Source: Streptomyces venezuelae
Lineage (GTDB): Bacteria > Actinomycetota > Actinomycetes > Streptomycetales > Streptomycetaceae
DNA length: 64,000 bases
Assembly: GCF_008642275.1 (NCBI RefSeq)
Contig: NZ_CP029189.1
Span: 4,314,501 to 4,378,500, forward strand
Direction: 5' to 3'
The notes beneath the pieces are model-generated. The model had not been told where the DNA came from. It was given only the letters and a program-made list of their open reading frames with translations, and ran no database searches. Made by a program: the position numbers and the translations under genes. The number at the start of each line of letters is the position of its first letter. Positions within the stretch are counted from its first letter, which is position 1. This document shows positions 1 through 7,400 of this stretch, in pieces.

Positions 1-338
1 CCCGCGACGGCGAGGTGGTCGCGGGCCGCCCGGGTCAGGACCACCAGCTTGCGGCGGCCGCCGCCGGGGTGCGGCTCGCGGCGGACGTAGCCGCGCTTCT
101 CCAGGTCGTCGACGATCTGCCCGGCGGCCTGTTTGGTCACCCCGAGCCGTTCGGCGAGCTCGGTGGCGGTGGCGCCGTCGTACTGGAGGGCCTGGAAGGC
201 CATGCCGTGCACGGGTCGCAGGTCCGGATAGCCGGCCTCGGCGACGCGCCGGGTGAACTCCCCCAGCAGCGTCTGGAAGCCCAGGCCGAGCAGGAACAGC
301 AGCTCGACGCCCTCGTTCTCGTCTCTCGTCACGCGCAC
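1..338 (-). CDS. MarR family transcriptional regulator (3' end off window)
   Basis: The reverse strand encodes about 112 residues of a winged-helix MarR regulator whose C-terminus lies beyond the window edge. The helix-turn-helix reads TATELAERLGVTKQAAGQIV and is followed by the wing EKRGYVRREPHPGGGRRKLV, both typical of the family. An in-frame GTG at 338 is used; a second GTG six bases further in is also possible. It is divergent from a cupin gene, and the shared interval holds a large palindrome that is the obvious operator, so autoregulation and control of the cupin gene are likely. The ligand is unknown. Confidence 0.85.
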   Translation of the reverse strand, partial: MRVTRDENEGVELLFLLGLGFQTLLGEFTRRVAEAGYPDLRPVHGMAFQALQYDGATATELAERLGVTKQAAGQIVDDLEKRGYVRREPHPGGGRRKLVVLTRAARDHLAVA

Positions 339-354
339 ATGGTGACACGGGTGG

Positions 355-393
355 GTAAAGCTGCTTTACTCAGTGTGAGTAAAGCAGCTTTAC
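355..393. promoter_or_regulatory. Double palindromic operator between marR and cupin gene
   Basis: GTAAAGCTGCTTTAC (355-369) and its exact reverse complement (379-393) flank a short spacer. The whole element is a perfect inverted repeat with 18-base arms around GTG at 373-375. Each 15-mer is itself almost palindromic, so two dimers could bind with centres 24 bp apart. The position between divergent genes fits a MarR operator. Confidence 0.75.
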
Positions 394-435
394 TTGCATG
401 TCCCCGGAAGACGCCCCGAGAGACGAGGATCCGCC

Positions 436-807
436 GTGCACGTGATCAGCCCTGCCCCCGAGAACGTCACCGCCACCCCCAACGCCACCATGACCGGCTT
501 CGCCGCCCCCAGCCGCGGCAGCCGGGAGCTCAGCAGCTGGCACGTGGCCATGCCCGCCGGCCACACCGGCCCCGAGCACTCCGTCAGCCGCGAGCAGGTG
601 TGGACCCTGACCGCCGGCACCCTGGAGGTCACCTGCGCCGGCCGCACCGAGAAGGCCACCGCCGGCCAGACCCTCGTCCTGCCCCCGGACGTGCTGCGCC
701 GCATCCACTCCGCCGAGACCTTCGAGGCCTACGTCGTGATGCGCGCGGACGGCGTGGTCACGGTCCCGGGGGAGGAGGGCACCCGCGTCCTGCCGTGGGC
801 CCGGTAG
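436..807 (+). CDS. Small single-domain cupin protein
   Basis: A 123-residue protein with one conserved cupin barrel. AGHTGPEHSVSREQVWTLTAG resembles cupin motif 1 and TAGQTLVLPPDVLRRIH resembles motif 2, with a candidate metal-binding His in each. There is no signal peptide, so it is probably cytoplasmic. The start is the GTG at 436 behind a GAGACGAGG ribosome site; the open frame extends 14 codons upstream. It is probably controlled by the divergent MarR regulator through the palindrome at 355-393. The substrate or sensing role is unknown. Confidence 0.8.
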   Translation: MHVISPAPENVTATPNATMTGFAAPSRGSRELSSWHVAMPAGHTGPEHSVSREQVWTLTAGTLEVTCAGRTEKATAGQTLVLPPDVLRRIHSAETFEAYVVMRADGVVTVPGEEGTRVLPWAR

Positions 808-924
808 TTCCCGGGGCTGTCAAGCCACGGGAACCGGTGACATGACCGGGCGCGGCCGCCGGGGCGCAATGGAGGGGCGGCCCCCGCTCGGCTGGGCCGC
901 CCAACCTCAGCAAGGAGTCCCACG

Positions 925-1308
925 ATGCCCCGCACCCACACCCGTACCGGGTGGATCGCCTTCGCCACCGTGTCGGCCCTGGTCGTGGGAGGAGTTTCGC
1001 TCTCGTCCGGCGCCTTCGCCGACACGCCGGGCCCCGCCCCCACCCCGCAGCCCAGCCAGGCTGCTCCGGCCCCGCAGCCCCGCCCGAGCAACCCGCCGAT
1101 GCAGTACCCGCCGTGGGCCGACGTCAAGGACCTCTACGGCCCCAAGCCGGGGCCGCGCCCCAGCACCCCCTGGGTGGGTCCGCCCTACGCGGACATCGGG
1201 GACCTGCGGCCCGGGCCCCGCCCCAGCGAGCCGCCCGGCTTCTTCCACCAGGGTGGCTCGGGATCCAAGGACTCCCGTCAGGCCCCCTGGTACTTCCTCG
1301 TCGGCTGA
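925..1308 (+). CDS. Small secreted proline-rich protein, unknown function
   Basis: 127 residues: a basic N-terminus, a hydrophobic signal segment (about residues 9-30) and a likely cleavage after AFA, then a Pro-rich mature part. Two imperfect repeats are visible, PPWADVKDLYGPKPGPRPS and PPYADIGDLRPGPRPS, suggesting an internal duplication. CAGCAAGGAGT just upstream is a good ribosome site for the ATG. No catalytic domain is recognised. It is probably an exported, wall-associated or extracellular peptide; the function is unknown. Confidence 0.7.
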   Translation: MPRTHTRTGWIAFATVSALVVGGVSLSSGAFADTPGPAPTPQPSQAAPAPQPRPSNPPMQYPPWADVKDLYGPKPGPRPSTPWVGPPYADIGDLRPGPRPSEPPGFFHQGGSGSKDSRQAPWYFLVG

Positions 1309-1335
1309 GGCGCCGCCCGCCCCCCGAGGGAGCCC

Positions 1336-1641
1336 TCAGTCCTGGTCCCTGTCCTTCTTGTCCTTGTCCTTGTCCTGCTCGTCGCGCAGCGACTTCAGGA
1401 ACTCCGGGTTGTCGTCGGGCGCCACCCACTGCGTCCGGCGCGCCCGGCCCCCGCCCGGGGCCACCCGTTCCTTGCCCGCGAACAGCCACACGACCGGCCC
1501 CACGATGGAGAAGAGCAGGATGATGATCACCCAGACCACCTTGGGGAGGTGCTTGACCTCCGGCTCCGGCGTGTTCAGGCAGTCGACGAAGGCGTAGATG
1601 GTCAGCGCGAGGATCAGCAGGAACGGCAGATAGCGCAGCAC
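1336..1641 (-). CDS. PLDc_N domain membrane protein
   Basis: 101 residues with two transmembrane helices (about residues 3-20 and 34-54). The arrangement LTIYAFVDCLNTPEPEVKHL-PKVVWVIIILLFSIVGPVVWLFAG matches the phospholipase D nuclease N-terminal (PLDc_N) family of small membrane proteins. The C-terminal tail is cytoplasmic, highly charged and Lys/Asp rich. Despite the domain name there are no phospholipase catalytic residues. It is divergent from mqnL. The role is unknown. Confidence 0.75.
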   Translation of the reverse strand: MLRYLPFLLILALTIYAFVDCLNTPEPEVKHLPKVVWVIIILLFSIVGPVVWLFAGKERVAPGGGRARRTQWVAPDDNPEFLKSLRDEQDKDKDKKDRDQD

Positions 1642-1733
1642 GGTGTGGGACCGACTCCCAGGTCAGTGACGGGGGGCCCGCGTCGGGGCCCCGGTGACGC
1701 CTCCAGGGTAGTAGGTGACGGATACTGACCCCT

Positions 1734-3191
1734 ATGGCTTACGACGATCTCCGCTCGCTGCTCCGGGCCCTGGAGCGGGAGGGCGACCTCAAGCGCATCA
1801 AGGCCGAAGTCGACCCGTACCTGGAGGTCGGGGAGATCGTCGACAGAGTGAACAAGGCGGGGGGCCCGGCGCTCCTCTTCGAGAACGTCAAGGGCTCGGC
1901 GATGCCGCTGGCCATGAACGTCTTCGGCACCGACCGCCGCCTCCTGAAGGCCCTCGGCCTCAAGTCGTACGGCGAGATCAGCGAGAAGATCGGCGGCCTG
2001 CTCAAGCCGGAGCTCCCGCAGGGCTTCATCGGGGTCCGCGAGGCCTTCGGCAAGCTCGGCTCGATGGTGCACGTGCCGCCGAAGAAGGTGAAGGGCGAAT
2101 CCGCACCCGTCCAGGAGGTCGTCCTCACCGGCGACGACGTGGACCTCGACCAGCTCCCGGCCCTCTTCACGTGGCCCAAGGACGGCGGCGACTTCTTCAA
2201 CCTCGGCCTGACCCACACCAAGCACCCCGAGACCGGCGTCCGCAACCTCGGCCTCTACCGCCTCCAGCGCCACGACAAGCGCACCATCGGCATGCACTGG
2301 CAGATCCACAAGGACAGCCGCAACCACTACGCCGTCGCCGCCGCCAAGGGCGAGCGGCTGCCGGTCGCGATCGCCTTCGGCTGCCCGCCCGCGGTGACCT
2401 ACGCGTCCACCGCACCGCTGCCGGGCGACATCGACGAGTACCTCTTCGCCGGCTTCGTCGCCGGCAAGCGGATCGAGATGGTCGACTGCAAGACGGTCCC
2501 GCTCCAGGTCCCCGCCAACGCGGAGGTCGTGATCGAGGGCTGGCTGGAGCCCGGCGAGATGCTCCCGGAGGGTCCCTTCGGCGACCACACCGGCTTCTAC
2601 ACCCCGCAGGAACCCTTCCCGGCCCTGAAGATCGACTGCGTGACGATGCGCAGGCGTCCGCTCATCCAGTCGATCGTCGTCGGCCGGCCGCCGACCGAGG
2701 ACGGCCCGCTCGGCCGCGCGACGGAGCGGTTCTTCCTGCCCCTGCTCAAGATCATCGTTCCGGACATCGTGGACTACCACCTCCCGGAATCGGGCGGCTT
2801 CCACAACTGCGCGATCGTCTCGATCGACAAGAAGTACCCGAAGCACGCCCAGAAGGTCATGCACGCCATCTGGGGCGCGCACATGATGTCGCTGACCAAG
2901 CTGATCATCGTGGTCGACAAGGACTGCGACGTCCACGACCTGCACGAGGTCTCCTGGCGGGCGCTGGGCAACACCGACTACTCGCGCGACCTCACCGTCG
3001 TCGAAGGCCCGGTGGACCACCTGGACCACGCCTCGTACCAGCAGTTCTGGGGCGGCAAGGCGGGTATCGACGCCACCAAGAAGCTGCCCGAGGAGGGCTA
3101 CACCCGCGACGGCGGCTGGCCCGACATGGTCGAGTCCGACCCGGCGACCGCCGCCCTCGTGGACCGCCGCTGGAAGGAGTACGGACTGTGA
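1734..3191 (+). CDS. mqnL: UbiD-family decarboxylase of futalosine menaquinone pathway (MqnL)
   Basis: 485 residues, full length for the UbiD/3-octaprenyl-4-hydroxybenzoate decarboxylase family, starting MAYDDLRSLLRALEREGDLKRI. UbiD enzymes use prenylated FMN to remove a ring carboxylate. Within the futalosine route MqnL is assigned to decarboxylation of the prenylated 1,4-dihydroxy-6-naphthoate intermediate. That assignment rests on family membership and on the neighbouring mqnP and mqnM, not on sequence alone. GATACT at 1721-1726 lies seven bases before the ATG with no ribosome site between, so the message may be leaderless. It overlaps the next gene by four bases (GTGA). Confidence 0.93.
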   Translation: MAYDDLRSLLRALEREGDLKRIKAEVDPYLEVGEIVDRVNKAGGPALLFENVKGSAMPLAMNVFGTDRRLLKALGLKSYGEISEKIGGLLKPELPQGFIGVREAFGKLGSMVHVPPKKVKGESAPVQEVVLTGDDVDLDQLPALFTWPKDGGDFFNLGLTHTKHPETGVRNLGLYRLQRHDKRTIGMHWQIHKDSRNHYAVAAAKGERLPVAIAFGCPPAVTYASTAPLPGDIDEYLFAGFVAGKRIEMVDCKTVPLQVPANAEVVIEGWLEPGEMLPEGPFGDHTGFYTPQEPFPALKIDCVTMRRRPLIQSIVVGRPPTEDGPLGRATERFFLPLLKIIVPDIVDYHLPESGGFHNCAIVSIDKKYPKHAQKVMHAIWGAHMMSLTKLIIVVDKDCDVHDLHEVSWRALGNTDYSRDLTVVEGPVDHLDHASYQQFWGGKAGIDATKKLPEEGYTRDGGWPDMVESDPATAALVDRRWKEYGL

Positions 3192-3661
3192 GCCCGATCG
3201 CCGTCGGCGGCCCGGAACTCCAGATCGGCACCGCCGAGGCCTACGTCGCCCTGATGCGCCCGCAGATCGACCCGACCCAGCCCGGCGTGCTCGCCGCCGC
3301 CCGCGACGCGGGAGTGAGCCCGGAGGAGTTCGCGGGTCCCGGTGACGTCTGGGCGCTGATGTACGACGTGGACGGCGAGGGCGACGGCTTCGAACTGCCC
3401 GGCGCCCGCGACGTGGAGGCGGACGCCTTCGCGGAGCAGCTGCAGCAGGCCCTGTCCGCGGCCGGTCCCTTCACCGTCGAAGCCGGCAACTTCCTCCGCC
3501 TCGAAGCCCGCCCTTCGGGCGGCGACTGGGTGGTCACCGCGCAGATCACCCCGCCCGAGGAGGAGGACGGCGCCACCGCTGCCCGGACCCTGGAGCTCGG
3601 CGCGCTCCCGGCGGCGGAGCTGCTGGCCGAACTCGAACAGTTCCGGAGGGAACTCGCATGA
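3188..3661 (+). CDS. Hypothetical acidic protein between mqnL and mqnP
   Basis: 157 residues, acidic, with no signal peptide or membrane segment and no domain I recognise. It starts at a GTG overlapping the mqnL stop (GTGA) and ends overlapping the mqnP start (ATGA), so it is translationally coupled on both sides. That tight coupling suggests expression in step with the prenyltransferase and decarboxylase and perhaps a helper role, which is inference only. Confidence 0.75.
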   Translation: MSPIAVGGPELQIGTAEAYVALMRPQIDPTQPGVLAAARDAGVSPEEFAGPGDVWALMYDVDGEGDGFELPGARDVEADAFAEQLQQALSAAGPFTVEAGNFLRLEARPSGGDWVVTAQITPPEEEDGATAARTLELGALPAAELLAELEQFRRELA

Positions 3662-4584
3662 TGACCACCGCCGATGGAGTGGTCGGACACGGTCCCGCGC
3701 CGGAGGCCACCAACAAGGTCAAGGCCTTTCTCAGACTGGTGCTGATCGAGCACTCGGTCTTCGCGCTGCCCTTCGCCTACATCGCGGCCTTCACCGCCAT
3801 GTTCCAGCTCGACCGGCGCATCCACTGGGGCGTCCTGCTCCTCGTCACCATCTGCATGGTGGGGCTGCGGACCTTCGCGATGGCCGCCAACCGGATCATC
3901 GACCGCGAGATCGACGCCCGTAACCCGCGCACGGCCGGCCGCGAACTGGTCACCGGCGCGGTCTCGGTGCGCGCCGCCTGGACCGGCGCCGGGATCGCCC
4001 TCCTGGTCTTCCTCGGCTCGGCGGCCCTGCTGAACCCGCTGTGCCTGGCGCTCGCGCCGGTCGCCGTGATCCCGATGGTGGTCTACCCGTACGGCAAGCG
4101 GTTCACGAACTTCCCGCACGCCATCCTGGGCCTGGCCCAGGCCATGGGCCCGGTCGGGGCCTGGCTCGCGGTCACCGGCGAGTGGTCCTGGGACGCGGTG
4201 ATCCTGGGGCTGGCGGTCGGCGTGTGGATCGGCGGCTTCGACCTGATCTTCGCCTGCCAGGACGTGGCCGCAGACCGCGCCGAGGGCGTCAAGTCCGTCC
4301 CGGCCCGCTTCGGAGTACCGGCCGCCCTCTGGGGCGCGCGCGGCGCACACGCCGTGACCACGGCCCTGCTGGCCTGGTACGCGCTGGCCACGGACGCGGG
4401 CGTGCTGTTCTGGACCGGCCTGGCGGTCGTCGTCGCCGCCTTCCTCTACGAGCACACGATCGTGAAGCCCCACGACCTGTCCCGCCTGAACCGGGCCTTC
4501 TTCACGGTCAACGGCTTCATCGGGATCGCCTTGTTCGTGTGCGCTCTGGCCGATCTGGTGGCCCGCGGCCTGACCGTCTCGTAG
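3658..4584 (+). CDS. mqnP: UbiA-family prenyltransferase (MqnP) for menaquinone
   Basis: 308 residues, a polytopic membrane protein of the UbiA superfamily that attaches the isoprenoid tail to the aromatic nucleus. Both Asp-rich Mg-diphosphate motifs are present: NRIIDREIDARNPRT and, later, DVAADRAEGVKS. Opening residues KVKAFLRLVLIEHSVFALPF are typical of the MenA/UbiA-like branch. It sits between a UbiD-type and a UbiX-type gene, which supports the MqnP assignment over other UbiA members. The ATG overlaps the preceding stop, so it is expected to be co-translated with mqnL. Confidence 0.92.
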   Translation: MMTTADGVVGHGPAPEATNKVKAFLRLVLIEHSVFALPFAYIAAFTAMFQLDRRIHWGVLLLVTICMVGLRTFAMAANRIIDREIDARNPRTAGRELVTGAVSVRAAWTGAGIALLVFLGSAALLNPLCLALAPVAVIPMVVYPYGKRFTNFPHAILGLAQAMGPVGAWLAVTGEWSWDAVILGLAVGVWIGGFDLIFACQDVAADRAEGVKSVPARFGVPAALWGARGAHAVTTALLAWYALATDAGVLFWTGLAVVVAAFLYEHTIVKPHDLSRLNRAFFTVNGFIGIALFVCALADLVARGLTVS

Positions 4585-4680
4585 CTCCGACGGGTGAGCC
4601 GGCCGGCATTCGATCGTTCGGGGTCTGACCCTCTCACTAGCCTGCGCTCTAACATCGAGTGCATGGACAGGGAGGCCGAC

Positions 4681-5250
4681 GTGACCATTTCGGAGAGCGA
4701 CCGCCTGCACTCACAGCTGAACCGGTGCGAGGACATGTTCCCCGGATACCGGACAGAGATCGTTGAGGGTGCCATCGTGATGAGTCCGCGGAAGCCGCAC
4801 CACGGCCGGACGATCCGTCTGCTGTGGAACGTGCTGGAGGCCCAGCTGGGGCCGGATTGGGGCTTCCTCAGTGATGTCGCGATCCCCTTCGACGGCGACA
4901 ACGAATTCTGCCCCGACCTGGCGGTGGTGCCCGCCGCGGAGGCGGACAAGAACCTCAGCGCCTACCCGCCCGATCTGGTCGAGCTGGCCGTCGAGGTGGT
5001 CTCCCGCGGCAGCGTGCGCAACGACTACGAGGTCAAGGACCGGGCCTACGCCCGGCGGGGCATTCCGCACTACCTGATCTTCGACCCCTACGAGGCGCAC
5101 TGCGTGACGCTGTGGAATCCGGGGCCGGACGGGTACCGGGGCCGGGACACCATCGCGTACGGCGGGACGGTTGTCGTCGAGACCGGACTCGGCAAGCTGA
5201 CGGTCGACACCTCCGCCCTGCCCGTGGACCCCTCCGCCGTCAGCCCGTGA
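4681..5250 (+). CDS. Uma2-family (DUF820) restriction-endonuclease-fold protein
   Basis: 189 residues with the PD-(D/E)XK-like core of the Uma2 family: CPDLAVVP supplies the Asp, ELAVEVVS the Glu, and a downstream Lys in EVKDRAYARRGIPHYLIFD completes the fold. Such proteins are abundant in Streptomyces and cyanobacteria and their biological role is unsettled. AGGGAGG at 4669-4675 favours the GTG at 4681 over an in-frame ATG at 4663. The 3' end overlaps the convergent rhomboid gene by 11 bases. A second member lies at 57689-58309. Confidence 0.85.
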   Translation: MTISESDRLHSQLNRCEDMFPGYRTEIVEGAIVMSPRKPHHGRTIRLLWNVLEAQLGPDWGFLSDVAIPFDGDNEFCPDLAVVPAAEADKNLSAYPPDLVELAVEVVSRGSVRNDYEVKDRAYARRGIPHYLIFDPYEAHCVTLWNPGPDGYRGRDTIAYGGTVVVETGLGKLTVDTSALPVDPSAVSP

Positions 5251-5848
5251 GGGCCGGCTGTCGGCGGTCCGGGCGGCGGAAGTACAGGGCCGTCACGATG
5301 CCCGCGAGCAGGCCGAAGAGGTGGCCCTGCCAGCTGACGCCCGAGTCCGTCGGCAGGACGCCGAGGAAGACCGTGCCGCCCCAGACGGCGGCGATCACCA
5401 CCGCCACCACCACGCCCAGCGGCCGCCGTTCCACGAAGCCGCGGACCAGCAGGTAGCCGAAGAGGCCGAAGATCAGGCCCGAGGCGCCCGCCGTGATGCT
5501 GTACGACGGGGAGACCAGCCAGACGCCGAGCCCGTCCACCACGGTGACGGCGGCGCAGACGGCGAGGAAGCGGCGGATGCCGCTGAGGGCGGCGACGAAG
5601 CCGAGGACCAGCAGCGGGACGGTGTTGGACGCCAGATGGTCGAAGCCGAAGTGGAGGAAGGGCGCGAGCGGTATCCCGGTGAGCCCGTCCGCCTCACGGG
5701 CGATGATCCCGTACCCGTCGAGGGCGTGTCCGGTGGCCAGGTCCACCAGCTCGATCACCCACAGCAGGGCCACCCAGCCCAGCATCAGCTTGGCCGCGGC
5801 CTTGGCGCGGTCGGCCTGCGTCCACTGCGGTTCCACCGTGGTGCTCAT
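5240..5848 (-). CDS. Rhomboid family intramembrane serine protease
   Basis: 202 residues with about six transmembrane helices. The catalytic serine is in ITAGASGLIFGLFGYLL (GASG motif) and the partner histidine is in the later helix SWQGHLFGLLAG. HFGFDHLASN matches the conserved loop before the second helix. Rhomboids cut membrane proteins within the bilayer; the substrate here is unknown. The ATG at 5848 has GGGGAGAAGAAG immediately upstream, better than the ATG ten codons earlier. It is divergent from mqnM. Confidence 0.88.
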   Translation of the reverse strand: MSTTVEPQWTQADRAKAAAKLMLGWVALLWVIELVDLATGHALDGYGIIAREADGLTGIPLAPFLHFGFDHLASNTVPLLVLGFVAALSGIRRFLAVCAAVTVVDGLGVWLVSPSYSITAGASGLIFGLFGYLLVRGFVERRPLGVVVAVVIAAVWGGTVFLGVLPTDSGVSWQGHLFGLLAGIVTALYFRRPDRRQPALTG

Positions 5849-5924
5849 CTTCTTCTCCCCCTGGCCGTGTCCCGTCACGGGAACGTCCCGACACCTTACT
5901 GAGTGCCCATCGTCGGTGGCCGGA

Positions 5925-5937
5925 TAGTCTCGGAGGT
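5925..5937 (+). promoter_or_regulatory. Putative leaderless promoter -10 box of mqnM
   Basis: TAGTCT at 5925-5930 lies seven bases before the ATG at 5938. This is the distance expected when transcription starts at the start codon. GGAGG is also present but only one base from the ATG, too close to act as a ribosome site. No convincing -35 box is seen. Confidence 0.4.
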
Positions 5938-6627
5938 ATGACTGAGCGCAAGCGCACCCCGTGGGTGGTCGGGGTTTCCGGGGCCTCCGGGACGCCGTAC
6001 GCGGCGGCGGTGCTCCGCGGGCTGCTGGCCGCGGGGGAGAGTGTCGACCTGGTGGTGAGCCGCGCCTCGCGCCTCACCCTGCTGGACGAGACGGGGATCG
6101 CCTTCCGTGACGCGCACTGGCGCGAGGACCTGGGCGAGTGGCTGGGGCGTGGCGCGGACGGGAAGCCCGCGACCTATCCGCGGCCGGAGCTGGACGACGT
6201 CCGGTACTGGGGTGCGGGGGACCTGGCGGCGGGCCCGAGCTCGGGCTCGTACCCGGTCAAGGGGATGATCGTCGTCCCGGCGTCCACTGCCTGCGTGGCC
6301 GGGGTGGCGCTCGGCCTGTCGAAGGACCTGCTCCAGCGCGTGGCGAGCGTGACGCTCAAGGAGCGGCGCCGGCTGGTGGTCGCGGTGCGGGAGACCCCGC
6401 TGAACGGGCAGACGCTGCGGCATCTGGTGGCGCTGGACGAGGCGGGCGCGATCGTGCTGCCCGCCTCTCCGGCGTTCTACGCGGGTGCGACGCACATCCA
6501 GGATCTGGTGGACTTCGTCGCGGGGCGGGTGCTGGACGCGGCGGACGTGCCGCACCGGCTGTACCGCCGCTGGGAGGGGGAGCTGGGAGGCTCCCGTGCT
6601 CCCCGGGAGGCAAGCGCCGGTGACTAG
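5938..6627 (+). CDS. mqnM: UbiX-family flavin prenyltransferase (MqnM)
   Basis: 229 residues, a flavoprotein of the UbiX/Pad1 family that makes prenylated FMN, the cofactor of UbiD-type decarboxylases such as the MqnL at 1734-3191. Visible family features are the FMN-binding start VVGVSGASGTPYA, the central PASTACVAGVALGLSKDLLQ, LKERRRLVVAVRETPLNGQTL, and LPASPAFYAGATHIQDLVDF. It is somewhat longer than E. coli UbiX, with an insertion around residues 60-90. Placement next to mqnL and mqnP supports a menaquinone role. Confidence 0.92.
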   Translation: MTERKRTPWVVGVSGASGTPYAAAVLRGLLAAGESVDLVVSRASRLTLLDETGIAFRDAHWREDLGEWLGRGADGKPATYPRPELDDVRYWGAGDLAAGPSSGSYPVKGMIVVPASTACVAGVALGLSKDLLQRVASVTLKERRRLVVAVRETPLNGQTLRHLVALDEAGAIVLPASPAFYAGATHIQDLVDFVAGRVLDAADVPHRLYRRWEGELGGSRAPREASAGD

Positions 6628-6761
6628 GCCTTCTTCTTACGGCCGAGGGGCTTGCGGGCCTTGTCGACGCGGTGGGCCGCGGCGGGCTGGTGGGCACGGG
6701 ATCGGTTGGCCAGCTCCTGGAGCTCCCGCATGTGTGCGTAGGCCATCTCGATCGTGAGCAC
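6624..6761 (-). CDS. Possible 45-residue basic protein
   Basis: A short reverse-strand frame runs from a GTG at 6761 to a TAG at 6624, reading VLTIEMAYAHMRELQEL and ending in a Lys/Arg-rich tail (KPLGRKKKA). An AGGAG lies about nine bases before the GTG. It occupies the gap between mqnM and the Lrp gene and its stop overlaps the mqnM stop. No domain is recognised. The strongly basic tail suggests nucleic-acid or ribosome contact, which is inference only. Confidence 0.5.
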   Translation of the reverse strand: MLTIEMAYAHMRELQELANRSRAHQPAAAHRVDKARKPLGRKKKA

Positions 6762-6805
6762 GGTGAACCACTCCTGAAGATCGTCATTGATCAGCTGAAA
6801 TATTT

Positions 6806-6825
6806 CACAGGGTGTTGACCCTGTG
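6806..6825. promoter_or_regulatory. Inverted repeat, candidate Lrp/AsnC operator
   Basis: CACAGGG-tgttga-CCCTGTG is a perfect 7-base inverted repeat about 60 bases upstream of the Lrp/AsnC start. It overlaps a putative -35 box (TTGACC, 6815-6820), as expected for autorepression. Confidence 0.5.
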
Positions 6826-6843
6826 TGCCTTAGATTCTATACC
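6815..6843 (+). promoter_or_regulatory. Putative promoter of the Lrp/AsnC gene
   Basis: TTGACC (6815-6820) and TATACC (6838-6843) are separated by 17 bases, close to the housekeeping actinobacterial consensus. The -35 box lies inside the inverted repeat at 6806-6825. Confidence 0.45.
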
Positions 6844-6884
6844 TAGACTTGCAGGATCGCCGAATAATGGAAGGCTCCACGTAA

Positions 6885-7340
6885 ATGGACACGGTGGACA
6901 GGCAGCTCATCCAGGCACTCCGGGAGAACGGTCGTGCCTCGTACGCGGAGCTGGGCCGTCTCGTGGGCCTCTCCGGCCCCAGCGTCACCGACCGCATCAA
7001 CCGGCTTGAGACGGCCGGCGTCATCACCGGCTACCGCGCGACGGTGGACTCCGCCTCGCTGGGCCTCGGCGTCACGGCGCTGATCGGCATCTCGCTGTCC
7101 GACGCGGCGGACCACGAGGACGTGGCCCGGCGGCTGCGCGACCTGGCGGAGATCGAGGACTGCTGGTTCATCGCGGGCGACGACTCCTTCATGCTGAAGG
7201 TGCGCGCCAACGACGTGGACGGCCTGGAGAAGATCATCCGCAAGCTCTCCGGCACCAAGGGCGTATCGCGTACCCGCACCACCATCGTGCTCTCCACGAA
7301 GTGGGAGAACCGGGTCGGGGAACTTCCCGAGGAAGCCTGA
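6885..7340 (+). CDS. Lrp/AsnC family transcriptional regulator
   Basis: 151 residues. The N-terminal helix-turn-helix reads DRQLIQALRENGRASYAELG and continues RLVGLSGPSVTDRINRLETA; the C-terminal half is the RAM ligand-binding/oligomerisation domain ending in VSRTRTTIVLST. The family senses amino acids or other small metabolites and commonly autoregulates. It is co-directional with mqnE 60 bases downstream, so mqnE is a plausible target, but nothing in the sequence proves that. Confidence 0.93.
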   Translation: MDTVDRQLIQALRENGRASYAELGRLVGLSGPSVTDRINRLETAGVITGYRATVDSASLGLGVTALIGISLSDAADHEDVARRLRDLAEIEDCWFIAGDDSFMLKVRANDVDGLEKIIRKLSGTKGVSRTRTTIVLSTKWENRVGELPEEA

Positions 7341-7400
7341 GAGTACGGTTGACCAGGGTTCGCAGGACAGGCAGAGGCATCTAGAGGAGGCGACCGGCAC

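Noticed and set aside
15..845. Long rightward open frame at the left edge
   Set aside because: It runs antisense through the MarR gene and out of frame through the cupin gene; the protein is Arg/Pro/Ala-rich without any domain, typical of high-GC shadow frames.
4594..4680. Longer start of the first Uma2 protein
   Set aside because: The upstream frame has no ribosome site; AGGGAGG points to the GTG at 4681.
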